Positions 48,141 to 59,443 of a DNA stretch of 64,000 nt are shown in pieces. The position numbers were made by a program, and so were the translations under genes. The stretch covers positions 310,001-374,000 of the forward strand of contig SAXG01000041.1 in the NCBI GenBank assembly GCA_012932865.1, written 5' to 3'. Each line of letters opens with the position of its first letter. Positions within the stretch are counted from its first letter, which is position 1. This DNA is from Amylostereum areolatum (lineage: Eukaryota; Basidiomycota; Agaricomycetes; Russulales; Stereaceae). The notes beneath the pieces are model-generated. The model worked only from the letters and a program-made list of their open reading frames with translations, ran no database searches and was not told the origin of the DNA.

Positions 48141-48720
48141 ACGTTTGTTCTAAGCAAACGTGATGATGTTGAGGCTGACGGTCATTCAGAATCCCCACTT
48201 GGATTCTTTGGCGTTGGCCGGCGCCGTACGCTACCTGAAGAAAGAACCCTATCGACCCACGGGAGTTTGGTGTCGTGCGCGACTCCGAGGCACGTCCCGT
48301 CCGCCCCGGTCGCTCTCTATTGTAGTTAACTTTTTCTCTCTTTACTCTTGCAGATCCTCGGCAACGGGTGCATGCAACACGCTCATCGTCTACAAGGACC
48401 GCCGCGAGTTTTCGAACTTCGGACTCGATCATCCGCCGCGTCCACAAGCTCACGACCACGCCGCCTTCTCAAATGTATCGCTCGCGCTTTTGGACGTGAA
48501 CCCAAGCAAGCCTTCCGAGGAGCATGACGACCAAGAGGCCCTGCCCAATCCGAAAGTATTTGCAAGCCGACCACATGTCTGGCGAAGGCGTTCTTCTACC
48601 TCGACGCACGACAACCCGAGCCCCATCAAGCAGAGGCACTTGCTTTATCCGAAACTTCGACTCCAGCTTAGACGACTGATCTTTACGAACGCCGATCCTG
48701 CTCGATCAGGCTTCAATCAG
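46110..48720. other. Duplicated spacer and degenerate plus-strand coding remnants
   Basis: 46110-46740 is the conserved upstream region of the seven-TM gene. At 47736-48140 short stretches look coding (FEDPSSEYVCM; then RSTEPSSGNRFSIALFRRGLEPDID) with an apparent stop in KTLEA-TAA; the equivalent in unit 2 reads STEPRSGNFASVPLVRRSFEPDID and continues without that stop. The remainder (48150-48720) has an open frame of 188 codons with no domain. Probably a decaying gene; no function proposed. Confidence 0.4.
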
Positions 48721-48969
48721 GAGTGAAGCCATGGTATCCAAGGTGAGCGCGTTGTGTTTCCAACATGGACGTTATCAACTTACCTGTCTGGTGTTATAGC
48801 TGCGACGTCATCGCCGTGTTTTCATGGGCGAAACCCCGTCTTTGAGGGCGTCGTCACTCGTCGAGGTTGGAAGTCGTGCGTAAGCATCCTGGGCATCCGG
48901 TCGCGTTCGGCGAGGGTGCGGCGCCGGTGTGCGTACTCTTACTATGCACGTTACACTTTAGAATCAAAT

Positions 48970-48996
48970 GGGGGGGGGGGGGGGGGGGGGGGGGGG
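48970..48996 (+). repeat. Poly-G tract (27 G)
   Basis: A run of 27 G in the unique spacer between the two duplication units. It could form G-quadruplex structures or be an assembly or homopolymer-length artefact. Confidence 0.9.
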
Positions 48997-49181
48997 AAGG
49001 TGGCTGTGCATGTCGGTGGGCGAACTTCTTACATGGCTTACTAGGCTCGCATTCTCGCAGTGCACTGACGTTCGCAAATAAATAAACATTCTCCGATCAC
49101 AATGAGGGGTAGCACGAGAAGTACCCGAAAAACCCAAGGAGCTTTCTGGTGGGGGATGTATGGGTATAAGTAGTGGGTGAC

Positions 49182-52100
49182 GAATCAAACAGCGCTCGCG
49201 AAGCCAATGTCGCTCTCTTCCGGGCCCTTCTCCTCGTGGGCCCACTGGCACGATGCAGTGATGTCCGATGCATCCTCCGTGGTCTCGACGCACGAGAAGT
49301 ACTGCGTCGCATCTTCTCTTCCTATGTCGAGAACATAAGACCGCTCGTGCGTGAGCGTCTGGCCGCTCGTCTCCGTCTCCATGTTGAACTCGGTGACAGT
49401 GATGCGTCTGAGGGGGATCGCAGGCGGTACGGGGACGGGCCTGTCGTACGTGAAGTTGCGATTTAAGTGCGATTTCTCCATCGCGACCAGTACAATAACG
49501 ATTGTAGGGTATATTCCCTGCACAGAGCCGAGTTAGAATCGGAAGCATTTGTTGTGAATGCGACCCACAATAACATGTAGAAGGGCTCCATTCACGAATA
49601 TCTTCCATGCACCGAGTAGTCTCCGCTCCGCAACTGACTCCCCGGGTGATCCGTAAGAATCATAGAAGTTGAAGTCGAGAGCATTGTATGCAACGATAAA
49701 GATCTACGCGAATTTTCAGCACGAAGAAAGAAACCTGAACAGTGAATGAGAATGAGTGCTCACCCAGATCAAACAGTATACCAACCCGGACTCGATGAAC
49801 AGAGCCATGATCTTCTCTGACCGGGTACGGGCACCACCTTGACGAAGGTGTTTTTTTATGAGACGTCGGTGTTGCCTGTGCTAGTACGGTCCAGCGGTAG
49901 ATCTCAGGGTACGTCTGCAATACGCACCAAGCCTTCCATCCGATCTGCGAGGTGGCCCACAGGTTCGTTACGAGCGACAGAACGAATGCCGCAAGCCCGT
50001 ATGCATCGGCTTCGAATAACGGTTGACCTTCCGTTTTGATCCCGACATGGTTCGAATTACACGCATCCAACGATGCGGCGGAGGACATGACTATCTTCTA
50101 CATGAGCAAACATGCTCGCGCGTCACGGTATGATGCGAAGGCTCACCGACTGATCCCAGTAGCAGAATAAGTGATATGGCCGAAAAGACACGGTTTCGGT
50201 TCCACAAAACCCACGCTCTCCATAGCACAATGGAATCACTGAGAGAAATCTGAGATATTGTCAGTACTCTGGCATCAGCATTGACACGATTGCAATGTAA
50301 TACATTCACGGTCAACACGGCCGTGGCAAGGCAACCTTGGTGAAATGATCTTGAGTCCGGAAGGTCCTCAAAATTTATCAAGGAATCGGGAAGGACACGT
50401 CTACAGAGACCGCCTTCGGAGAGATCAAACAGGCACGAACTCGTATAGCTTGTCATCTGGTCAGTCAAATTTCCATATGCCTCAACGAGGAGCACTTGTA
50501 AGACGGCGCCGGTATACAACACGACGACGGCTGATAGCATGAGCACATTGGTGACATGCCGTAGGTTTTTGCGCCTGCGGAAACAAAGTGTGAGAACATT
50601 CTATATCGGCAGGACAACTAGCTCACACAAAGACGCAAACTGCGAGGAAAAACAACAGAGAAAACACGCCTGCAACTTGGTCAGTGACATAGATCAGCAG
50701 CTGAGATAAATTTCCGCACCAAACATTGCCGTCTCTGCGAGCAAAGGTCGAATGGCATTGCGCAAATCGGGCTCATAGAGCTCCATATAGAAACCGAGAC
50801 TGAAGACATCGTCGCCTCCTAGAAACGTCGAGTTACCTGCAAAGTCTGGGTAAACGTCAGGCATTGAGGAGCAGCACGGCAGGTAGACAAGTAGGATGTG
50901 TGGCAACTGGGAGGGAAGACACCCAGATTTTTAAATGGACCACGGGCTTCAACTTCACACGCACATCTAGGTGTTCCGCCTGGTAAAAAGATGGTGTCGA
51001 ACGGGAGCTGCAACACTGATAGTTGCGTTAATGGACGACAATGTCGAATCTGTTAGGGAAAAAGTGCATCGCGCGGTTTCCAGGCGGCGTCTACGGACCA
51101 CGCTCGAGAAGTCGGGTAGAGCATCGGAAAGTGTTGTTGAACCCGCATCGAGCATAAGTCGCTGATCACTGCCAGTGCCTAGACGGAGAGATGTTACAGT
51201 ACTGTTACAGAAGTCGAACCGATGTGAGAGTTGGCGATGGCGGCAACCAGAATCGCGAACTCTTGCCGTGGACATGGAGATGCCAGGGAGATGCCGGCAG
51301 TGCGTTGCGGTCGTGGCATTCCGTATGGGGGTACAAAGCGACGCAAAGTAAGGGATTGGCCACTGGCCAGACCAGAAAACCAGGTCGGAAGGGTTCGCAA
51401 GACGGGAACTGCAGACCATCAAGATGGCATCAGTATCCGACACCGTACATCGCCAGTGTTGCAAGTATGATTGGGCGCGTTGGTTCCCGAGGCTTGACAT
51501 GGAGAATGTCTCCCTAAAATAGATCCTGTGGACACCGTTTTTTAACAGTTAGGATCGCGTGGAATCTATGGGAACCACCCTACATCAAGTTGGAATCCCG
51601 GTGACTCGTGAGTGGCAAGTGCAGAGTCCAGACCGACTCGGAGTATACCAGCTTCTATATTTCTGTCGCATAGAGGGACGGTCCTTAGACTCTTGGACGA
51701 ACGGTGGGGAGGACCTTTCAGAGCCTTTCAGACAGAAAAGGTGCACCCGAAGACAGGCGAGGGCGACGAGGGGACCCTGGGACCCTGGGGTACTACTCGT
51801 TCGTCAGTGGCTTGTTAGATCAAACTGGTTACGAGTCTAACCCTGGGGAGGTCAAGCTAAGGTGGTGTTCGTCGTTTGAACTTCGCCGGGCCACCGGTTT
51901 CAGCTGAGTCAACATGCTTCGAGCCCGTCCACTGCTGTCCACAGCAGCTCCCGGCCCCTCGGTCCTCCCGCACTCTTGTACCCCCTTCTCTTCAGACCCC
52001 TTCTTCTTATCTCACAGCGCGCACGTCTTCCTTCACCGCTACGCGTATATGACGATCCGTCAAACCCGTACTTCGGACAGGAGTCTCCGCCGGACGCGTC

Positions 52101-52870
52101 TGAACCGACAGCGCAATCGACGGGAATCATACTCACGCCTCAGGCTGTATTTGCAAGAACGACTTCATTGTTGAACAGTACGTATGCCTTGTAACTACAT
52201 GTCTCGCCTTATCTTGATCGCTTTGCGTTACGTTCCGACTGATAGAGAGAAACACATTCTCTCCTCCACGGTCGCTTTTTTTGGCGGACATGAAGAGTGA
52301 GTACTTGAGTAGTCCCGCACCCTCGTCCACCCCCTCCTTTCTCTTCGATGTCTTGGCTCGTTCATCCTCCATTCCATTGATTCGCCCCCGTCTTTTCTCT
52401 CTCAACGTTCTTTCTCTTCTTACATCGCCCTCACGCCATCCTCCGTCTCCCAGTCGCATATCATTCGAGGACCATACGCGAGTTCGCCTGCATGGCCTTC
52501 CGTCGCGTCACACACACCTGCCGATCCGTGTGCTCGACCATTGCTCGTAACGGTACGACCCGGGACAGAACCAAGGCGGTAGAATGATGAACGGAGGTGG
52601 ATCGCTGGAGTAACTCGGTACGCCATCCATGTCTTTTTTTCTAGTGTCGTTCTAACCAACCCCCCCCAGAGCGACATGTGAAATACCTCTTCCCCGTCGG
52701 CATTCTACGCTTCCAGCCCTTTGTCGTCCCAATCCACGGAGCCCAGATCAGGCAACTTTGCTTCAGTACCACTCGTTCGACGCTCCTTTGAACCAGACAT
52801 CGATCTGTCCAAGACGTTCGAAGCGATAGCCTACGCCAGGGTACTTTTTTGCTCTATGCAAGCGTGGTGA
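49182..52870. repeat. Tandem segmental duplication, unit 2
   Basis: Second copy of the unit described at 44416-48140, in direct orientation, separated from unit 1 by ~1.04 kb of unique sequence that includes the poly-G tract. The seven-TM gene here is intact. Confidence 0.88.
49185..50864 (-). CDS. Seven-TM membrane protein, copy 2, intact
   Basis: Eight exons: 50720-50864, 50627-50669, 50304-50574, 50147-50249, 49928-50090, 49764-49875, 49569-49703, 49185-49517; 434 aa. After a ~47-residue polar N-terminus there are seven hydrophobic stretches: FGVFSLLFFLAVCVFV, NVLMLSAVVVLYTGAVL, CLATAVLTVNISLSDSIVLW, VFSAISLILLLGSVVM, YGLAAFVLSLVTNLWAT, IMALFIESGLVYCLIWIFIV and ALLHVIGIYPTIVIVLVAM. A hydrophilic tail (~85 residues) follows. 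The topology resembles the large Agaricomycete families of orphan seven-TM proteins; receptor function is possible but not shown. All introns are GT-AG of ~48-65 nt, and every exon boundary was checked against copy 1. Confidence 0.85.
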
Positions 52871-53381
52871 TGTTGTAACTAACGACCCTCCAGGACCTCT
52901 ACAGCGGTGTCAGGCGTCAACGCCCGGAACACCGTACTATATCCTGGACGACACGGCCGAGCATGTTTGGCTCGCATTCGTGGCCTCGGCCACGGTGTTT
53001 GGTCGCCTTGGGACGGCGGCGTTCGCCCTACTCCAATTATCGTAATGCTTTCTTTCGCCCACTCTGTGAGACTGCGAGGTTGACGCTGCCCTTCCAGTGA
53101 TAGCTTCCCTTCCAGTGATATTGAACGGTCACCCACTGTTCGCCGCCTTAACTATCAGAAGAAGGTCACGCATTCAAAACCCAACGACTCCCAAACTTCA
53201 TCAACATTGGCTTCCGCATCAAACGGCGATGACCCTCGGATCGACATATAACACCACCCACGTTATCTGGACCCCATTCGCAACGCCCGCGACGTTGTTT
53301 AGGTGTGCTGGCAGGTGCTGTTTTCTCTGCCATATTGAAGGTGGGGGGTTCTTTCTACGCTCTCGGAGACGGTGGGGAGGC
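50865..53381. other. Duplicated spacer and degenerate coding remnants, unit 2 side
   Basis: Corresponds to 46110-48140 of unit 1, then ~500 bp of unmatched sequence before the ankyrin gene. Short coding-like stretches (52690-52840, STEPRSGNFASVPLVRR) end at a possible donor (GGTACTT near 52841). No gene can be supported. Confidence 0.4.
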
Positions 53382-56300
53382 TTACACATGCATCACATCG
53401 TAGCTGCAATACCACATCTTCATCGGCAAGGAGTCGTCATCTTCGGAGTCCACATCCTGTATTGCGCCATGTTCGGCCAGCACCTGAGCTATATCACGAC
53501 GATTGCCCCTCATAGCGATCTCCGACGCCGATCCATGAAACCCTTCCTGAGTGTTGACGTCGGCACCGGACGCGATCAGGCTCCGCACAAGCTCGAGAGA
53601 ACCGTCAAAAGCAGCGCTCTGCAGCGCCGATCCGTAAGGGCCGCCCTGCGCGTTGACGTCCGCCCCGCGTGCGAGTAGTGTTTGTACGATGTCATGTCTT
53701 CCTCTGGACGTGGCCGCTTGTAATGCCGATCCATAATAGCCGCCCCGAGCATTGGCGTCCGCACCAAACTCGAGCAGCATCAGCACGGCCTCGAGGGAAC
53801 CCGCGCAAACGGCGGTCTGCAATGCTGTCCCGTATAATCCGCCCCAGGAATGCACATCCGCGCCGAACTCGAGCAGCACTCTCGCAACCTTGTTATGGCC
53901 TCTTCCCAAGGCCGCTTGCAATGCTGACAGATGATGGTCATGTCGCGCGTTAACATCTGCGCCGAACTCAAGCAACAACTGCACAATCTCAAGATGACCT
54001 TCAGCGGCACCGGCACGCAGTGCTGATCCATATTCACCGCCCGGTAGGTTCGCATTGACGCCGAACTCTAGTAGTACGCTCGCAATCTCGGCACGTCCTT
54101 TTCTCGTGGCTGCCAGCAACGCAGATCCGCTCGGATCACTCTGGATACCCATGTCCGCATCGAACTCGAGAAGCACCTTCACTACCTCGACATGGCCTTT
54201 ATGTGCAGCAGCTTGCAGCACCGAGTGGTAATGTCTTCCTTGGGCATGAGCATCTGCGCCGTTCTGGAGGAGCAGGAGCACAATGTCTGTATGACCTTCG
54301 AGTGCTGCGAGGTATAACGTTGTCATCCTGTCAGGACTAGCATGCCGTAGGTTAGCATCTATACGGTGAACCCGCAATAGGATTTCTGTCTGTTTATAAA
54401 ACCCACTGCGCGCTGCATAGTGAAGTGGAGACCTGTCTGCCGATCTCCGGTTCACAGTGCGAACCATGGGGTCGTAAATGTCCAGCCAAGCAAGGAAAAA
54501 AGGTTTCCGTGGGTTCAGCAGCATTTCCATCATCATTTCCACTGTGGAATCGGCAGCGATGCTGTCATTGTATTGCGTATGCGCAATCCAATACTGAGCT
54601 GCATACACTGCAAACGGGTGACAGGTAAACGGATACTCCTCCAGGGCACCCCCACTGTGTAACAGCATGCTCAAACAGAGCTGCACCATCGCGATGTGGG
54701 ATGGCATGGCATCAAGATGGTAAAATGATACGCCATCTGTAGCGGACAGGCGTTCAGAGAGTAGATATTCTTGCACAGAGAAGTGAGCGAACTGCACGGT
54801 CTCCTTCTTGCTGTGCCTGTCCGGTACTATCACAATAAGACTCGAACACGTCCGTAAAACCTCAGCTTTTGATGGCCGGTAAGTCTCCACGAACTGTGGA
54901 ATGGGACCCAAGTCGAAATCGATGGCAAGGATGTCAGCGAGTTCTTCGATATCCAGAGGTCGCTTCGAGAAAACAAGACATTGGAGGAGACGAAGGGCAT
55001 CGCGCGAAAGGCTCTCGTCGATGTTCTGCAGAATCCTCTGGTACGTCTCGTCCAACGTCTTTGGAAGATCTTTCAGCGTGCGTCTGATATTCTTTGGCAA
55101 GCATTTCCGTAATATATTGAGCTGACAGAAGACCCAGCGGAACCTGTCCTCCATCGTAAGATACACGCCGTGATAACGGAACACATAACACGTTACTTAC
55201 ATGCCGTCGGCGCCGTGGGATAGAGTGCGAATGGCCAGTTTAGCGTCTTCCGGTCTCCATCTTCGAAATACATGATCGTGCCGGAACGTGTGACGAACGT
55301 AAATGTTGATGTCCCGATTTTGTTGACGGACCTCGTGAAGGTTGAGCTGAACGCCGGCCAGCGGAACAATGCGATCTCTGATGTCGTACTCGGGACGGCT
55401 CGTTATGCAAAGATGAAGGCCTGCGAGCCGCGAGCCGACAAGGTCCTCGATCACCTCCAGAATTTCTGTGCGCTCGGGATGGGCGGGGCACTCATCGAGA
55501 GCATCCAGCACAACGAAGACGTTGCCGAATTTAGAGAGCATTTTCTTCACGCATCGGCCGAGCTCAAGTATGCTGGGATCGTCCCTGCCCTCGCGGCTCC
55601 TCGAATAAACGTCTTGCAGGTGAGCCTCGGCGTCCGAGGACAGGTGCGCAAGCTGGGTGGCGAGGGAGGAGAGCAGGCCGCGCGCATCGCGTTTTTTCTG
55701 ATCCCTGAAGTCGAAGTAGAAATAAACAACACCCGGGGAGCGCTGTCCGTTGCGGTCGAGTTTGAGATCCTCGATAATCGCGGAGCTATTCAGCATGATC
55801 AGTGTCCGCTGCAAACGCAAGTAGGATGGGGATACGCACCATAAGACACTCTTCCCTGACCCAGCTAGATCCTCCAATTAGCGGCTTGAACTCGCAGCAT
55901 GGGGCACAACACTCACGTTTCCCGTGTATCCATAGAAAAGTTGCGTCTTCGCCCTTCCACTCCTTGAACTCTTCTCCGTGGAGGAACCAGTCTCCCGTGC
56001 CCGAATGATGCAATTTGAAGGCGGCGTTGTGGTTCGTCGAGGGATTCGGCGGCGAGAGCCAGCGTTGAACCCTCTCGTGCGCTGAGAATGATACGTTAGT
56101 TGTCGAGCGCCGGAGAAGACGGGTACAAATTACGAACCGTGTTGTCGATGGAGTTCGGCCTGCGAGAGTTTGACCACGTCCAGCTTCAATTCGAACTCTC
56201 GGGAGGATTCTGTGGCAACCGTCAGTCCGAGATAAAAGCGCGTGGAGCGATGCACACGCCTTCACATGCCGAAGCCGTCCTGACAATGGTGTCAAGGATA

Positions 56301-57233
56301 TGGTCAAAGGCCTCTTTCTTGAATCGTACGTCTGCTCGTCGTGGTTGGTGTGCGAGAATCGCGCGTTAGGGGAAAATGACGCACCAGAGAGCATCTCCTT
56401 GATGCTTTCCAAGATCCTGTGCGTGTTGACCAGAGTCTCCGTCGCTGCCAATATCGACTCCTGCGCCAAGAACCCCTCCAATTTTCCCATCGCGTCCTTG
56501 ACGTCTTGATTTCCGAACAAGACCTTCACGTATTGTCCTTCCATCCCGTGTCAACCAACGCGACACGATTCCACGGCAGAAACGCACCAAGACGCTTCCT
56601 CTTCATCAGCTTCGTCGCAAGGCCTAGGATGGAGAGCAATTCGGCCAGTATCTTGGCGACGATCTCCCTCGATTCGGGTGTAAGGAGCGCTCCTTCTCGT
56701 ATTTTCAGTCGTCGTAGGAATGCTTTCAGCGCGTCGAACAGTTCGTTGAGGGCGTCGTAGCTCGAGCTTACTCCCTCGGTGGCCTGGGATGGGAAGAGGT
56801 CGAATGAGAAGGACCGCACGGAGTCGTGCAGTGCACCGTCCACGCACCATGAGTAGCACGCCGATCGCGACGAAGACTCCCTTTCCCGCGGGAAACGCCT
56901 GAAAAGCCAGCAGTCAGACGAGGAAGAACGCATAGTGGGATTGCTGGCACGTACCAGACCGACGGCCTCACCCATCGCGCCAGACAGTGACGAAACGGCA
57001 TGCACCACAGGTTTGACAGCCTCTCTCAGCTTTCTCCACTTCAGGTCCCCCGATCGGAAGCCTTCGAATTTCTTCATTTGCCGCTCGAGAATCTAGAGGA
57101 CGTCTTCGACCGAGTGACAGGTAGACTCGGATAGGTCAAGAAATGGGCAGGCGGAGAGGTCTACGCTGGTCAGTCTCTTGTATTCAACCTTTGCGGCGTC
57201 CCATGAAGCTTTGAACACATTGTTTGGATCCAT
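53382..57233 (-). pseudogene. NACHT-ankyrin (NLR-like) protein with two lesions
   Basis: Nine exons: 56955-57233, 56848-56898, 56588-56783, 56385-56537, 56138-56331, 55917-56081, 55840-55864, 55201-55785, 53382-55143. The N-terminal helical region (AFPAGKGVFVAIGVLLM, LLSILGLATKLMKRKRLG) precedes a NACHT NTPase: Walker A WIHGKPGSGKSVLC, Walker B VFVVLDALDECP, sensor-like LHLCITSRPEYDI. A ~220-residue helical region leads to ten ankyrin repeats (for example LLLEFGADVNARHDHHLSAL). Such STAND proteins act in fungal non-self recognition and regulated cell death. Lesion 1: in-frame TAG at 57093-57095 (EDVL-stop-ILERQMKKFEGF). Lesion 2: exon 5 is one base short; its phase closes only if the T-run at 56234-56237 had five T, not four. 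Either could be a sequence error, but two make a pseudogene likely. Confidence 0.85.
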
Positions 57234-58362
57234 GGTTAGAGGTTGAGATAGATAGAGTATGTCGGGCCTGGTACAGTGTACGGTACAGACTGGGATGAGG
57301 GAGGGGTGCAATGGTGTCGAAGAAGCGCACATTGATCCCACTAGTAAGTGTACTGCTCGCAGCTGCACTAGGACATAGCCTTCTGTTCCACGACCGACGA
57401 ACATAAACTTGGAGCCAGTAGTAAGTACGACTGGGTCGAAACAGCACAGGAAGTTGGAACGGTTGACGCTTTGAGTCCACGACGAACTTCGAAGTCCTGC
57501 CAGCCCATAGCAAGTACACGCTGTATGAAGATGGTCTGGTCAAAGATAAAACTGCACGTGGCCCGAGGGAAAGAGAGGAAGACGAGAGAAACGGATCCGG
57601 GTCGACGAGCGGGCGACGCCGGTCGGCGGGCGGCATCGACCGCGACCAGCGCCGACAGCGCCGACGTTGTCTGTTTTAGGAAACTGCCGGCGCGGCCTCC
57701 CCCTCACCACACCACGGGCATTGGCCGGTGTTCCGTCTCTCGAAAGGAATTCAAAATCTGTTGGAAAGTTATCATTTACCTTGCATTTTCCCTAAGTCTT
57801 TATGGCTCATAAATATTAAATAAGAGAAACACCAGCAGTTAGATGGTAAAGTAATCAGAATGATATATTTTTGTGAAAGACACAGCCTCCAACTGAGGTC
57901 CCTCGAAGAAGTTCTCCGCATGGTGCCCTCGAGGCCACCGAAAGAACATATTTGTGATAGCTATCAGCTGATATAACTTCTTTCGGTGACCTGGCAGCTA
58001 CATGAAAAGAACATCTTTGCAACATCTCGTCAGATTTCAACAAAGGAATAGCGGATCACTTACACAGCAATTGCGGAGATCTCGGAAAGATCTTCTTTCA
58101 CTGGCCTCAAGGCGTGCATGCGGGGAACTTATTTGCATGACCTCCCTTTGAAGCATGTTCATCTCTCACAAATAAGTTGTTTGGAGTACCTTGGCATCCC
58201 ACAGTCATGCATGTAAATATATATCATTTGTATTTGGTTACACCCTTGGCCAGCAGGGCTTGATAAGTATCACTTCTGAATTTCTTTCGAATACCTATCC
58301 ATAGCCGGAATACCGGCCAATGCCCGTGGTGCCTCCCCCTCCAGGCCTTGTTTACTGCCATC
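57234..58362. other. Intergenic with a strong inverted repeat
   Basis: 1.1 kb between the divergent NLR-like gene and RPB9. The part 57830-58250 is AT-rich and contains a palindrome: arms 57933-57951 and ~57972-57991 (CCACCGAAAGAA versus TTCTTTCGGTGAC) around a perfect TGATAGCTATCA (57955-57966). Similar weak ATGATATAT motifs at ~57860 and ~58220 may be the ends of a small element. No gene recognised. Confidence 0.5.
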
Positions 58363-58789
58363 ATGGTCTGTTTCTCCGCCCATCTCCTCATTCTCTCTCC
58401 TCTCACCCACCTTCCCCTTCACGCAGGCCTCGCTCCACTTCTGCTCCGAATGTAACAACTTGCTGTACCCCAAGGCCGACCCCGACCGCCGCCTCATGGT
58501 CTACGCCTGCCGCATCTGCAACTACAACGAGATCGGCGAGAACAGCTGCGTGTACAAGAATGATCTGCTCACCGTCACGAAGTGCGTCTCGTTTTTGCTT
58601 TCTTGTTTGGGATTCTGGCTGACCGGGATTCTGGTGGTGCGTCGGTAGAGAGCAAGTCGGCGTCATCGCTGACCTCGGCGTTGACCCCACCCTCGTGCGT
58701 TGTTTCGTTTGTCGTTCCGCGCATACATCCTCACCTTTGATCGTGCAGGCCCACTCCAACATCTCGTTCCCCAGCTGCGGCCAAGAAGA
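58363..58789 (+). CDS. RPB9: RNA polymerase II subunit RPB9, 5' part, interrupted by a retroelement
   Basis: Exons: 58363-58365 (ATG only; weak donor GTCTGT), 58427-58581, 58649-58694, 58749-58789. The N-terminal zinc ribbon is clear: FCSECNNLLYPKADPDRR and YACRICNYNEIGENSCVY, followed by VTKEQVGVIADLGVDPTLAHSNIS. RPB9 sits on the jaw of Pol II and affects fidelity and start-site choice. Exon 4 begins the second ribbon as SFPSCGQEE, with Phe (TTC) where the first zinc Cys (TGC) is expected. Exon 4 ends at a good donor, GA|GTGAGT, in the phase expected for the family's following residues, but a Ty3/gypsy LTR starts only 32 bp into that intron. The remaining exon(s) must lie beyond the element, outside the window, or be lost. 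Confidence 0.85.
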
Positions 58790-59443
58790 GTGAGTTCTGC
58801 GTTCGCGTCTGCCCCTCCTCCTGTAAGTGTGCCGCTTACAGCGGAGCTCGCACCCGAGCTCCCCGCCACCTTCCATTGCTCTGTCCTTACGCCGTCTCGT
58901 ATGGGACGATGTTTGTCCCTGTCTCGACGTCTCCACTCTCCTTATATATCGCACCGTCTCGATGTACTTCGGGACTCTCTCCCCCCCCCGTCCGAATCCC
59001 ACGTTTTGACCCCGTTCTTTCCCTCGCTCGATTCTCTCGCCCCCGACTTCATCTCAGTGTTGCCCGCATCGTATGCGGGCTTCCACTTTTTTTTTGAACC
59101 TCGCTCATCTCGTTCCGCTCGCCTCGCTCTGCCCTCTGGGCCCCCCGCCTGCCCTGCCACCCGCCCGCCGCCCGTCATCATTTCTCGCCATTTCCTCCGC
59201 TCCCGTCCCGCCCGGACACCGACGCCGCCGACGCTCCCCTCATCCCCCTCCCCGCCTGCCGATAGTCCCCTGACGCCGATCCCCCCATCACCAAACACTT
59301 CTGAACACCTTCCTACCTCACCCGCCACCCAACAACCTCCCAAGACCCCTCCCGCCTCTGCTGCTACTGCCGGCCCTGACCCCCGACCGTCACCTTCCTA
59401 CTCCTCCTCGTCACTCGACGAACCACCCACCCCACCTCGCAAA

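Noticed and set aside
49881..49883. TAG in place of TGG in seven-TM copy 2, seemingly a second nonsense mutation
   Set aside because: It falls inside intron 5 (gtgcgt...ctagcacag); splicing to the GCAACACC exon keeps the frame and matches copy 1.
53382..53678. Plus-strand open frame (53097-53678) overlapping the ankyrin exon
   Set aside because: Overlaps the unambiguous ankyrin repeats on the minus strand and lacks a domain.
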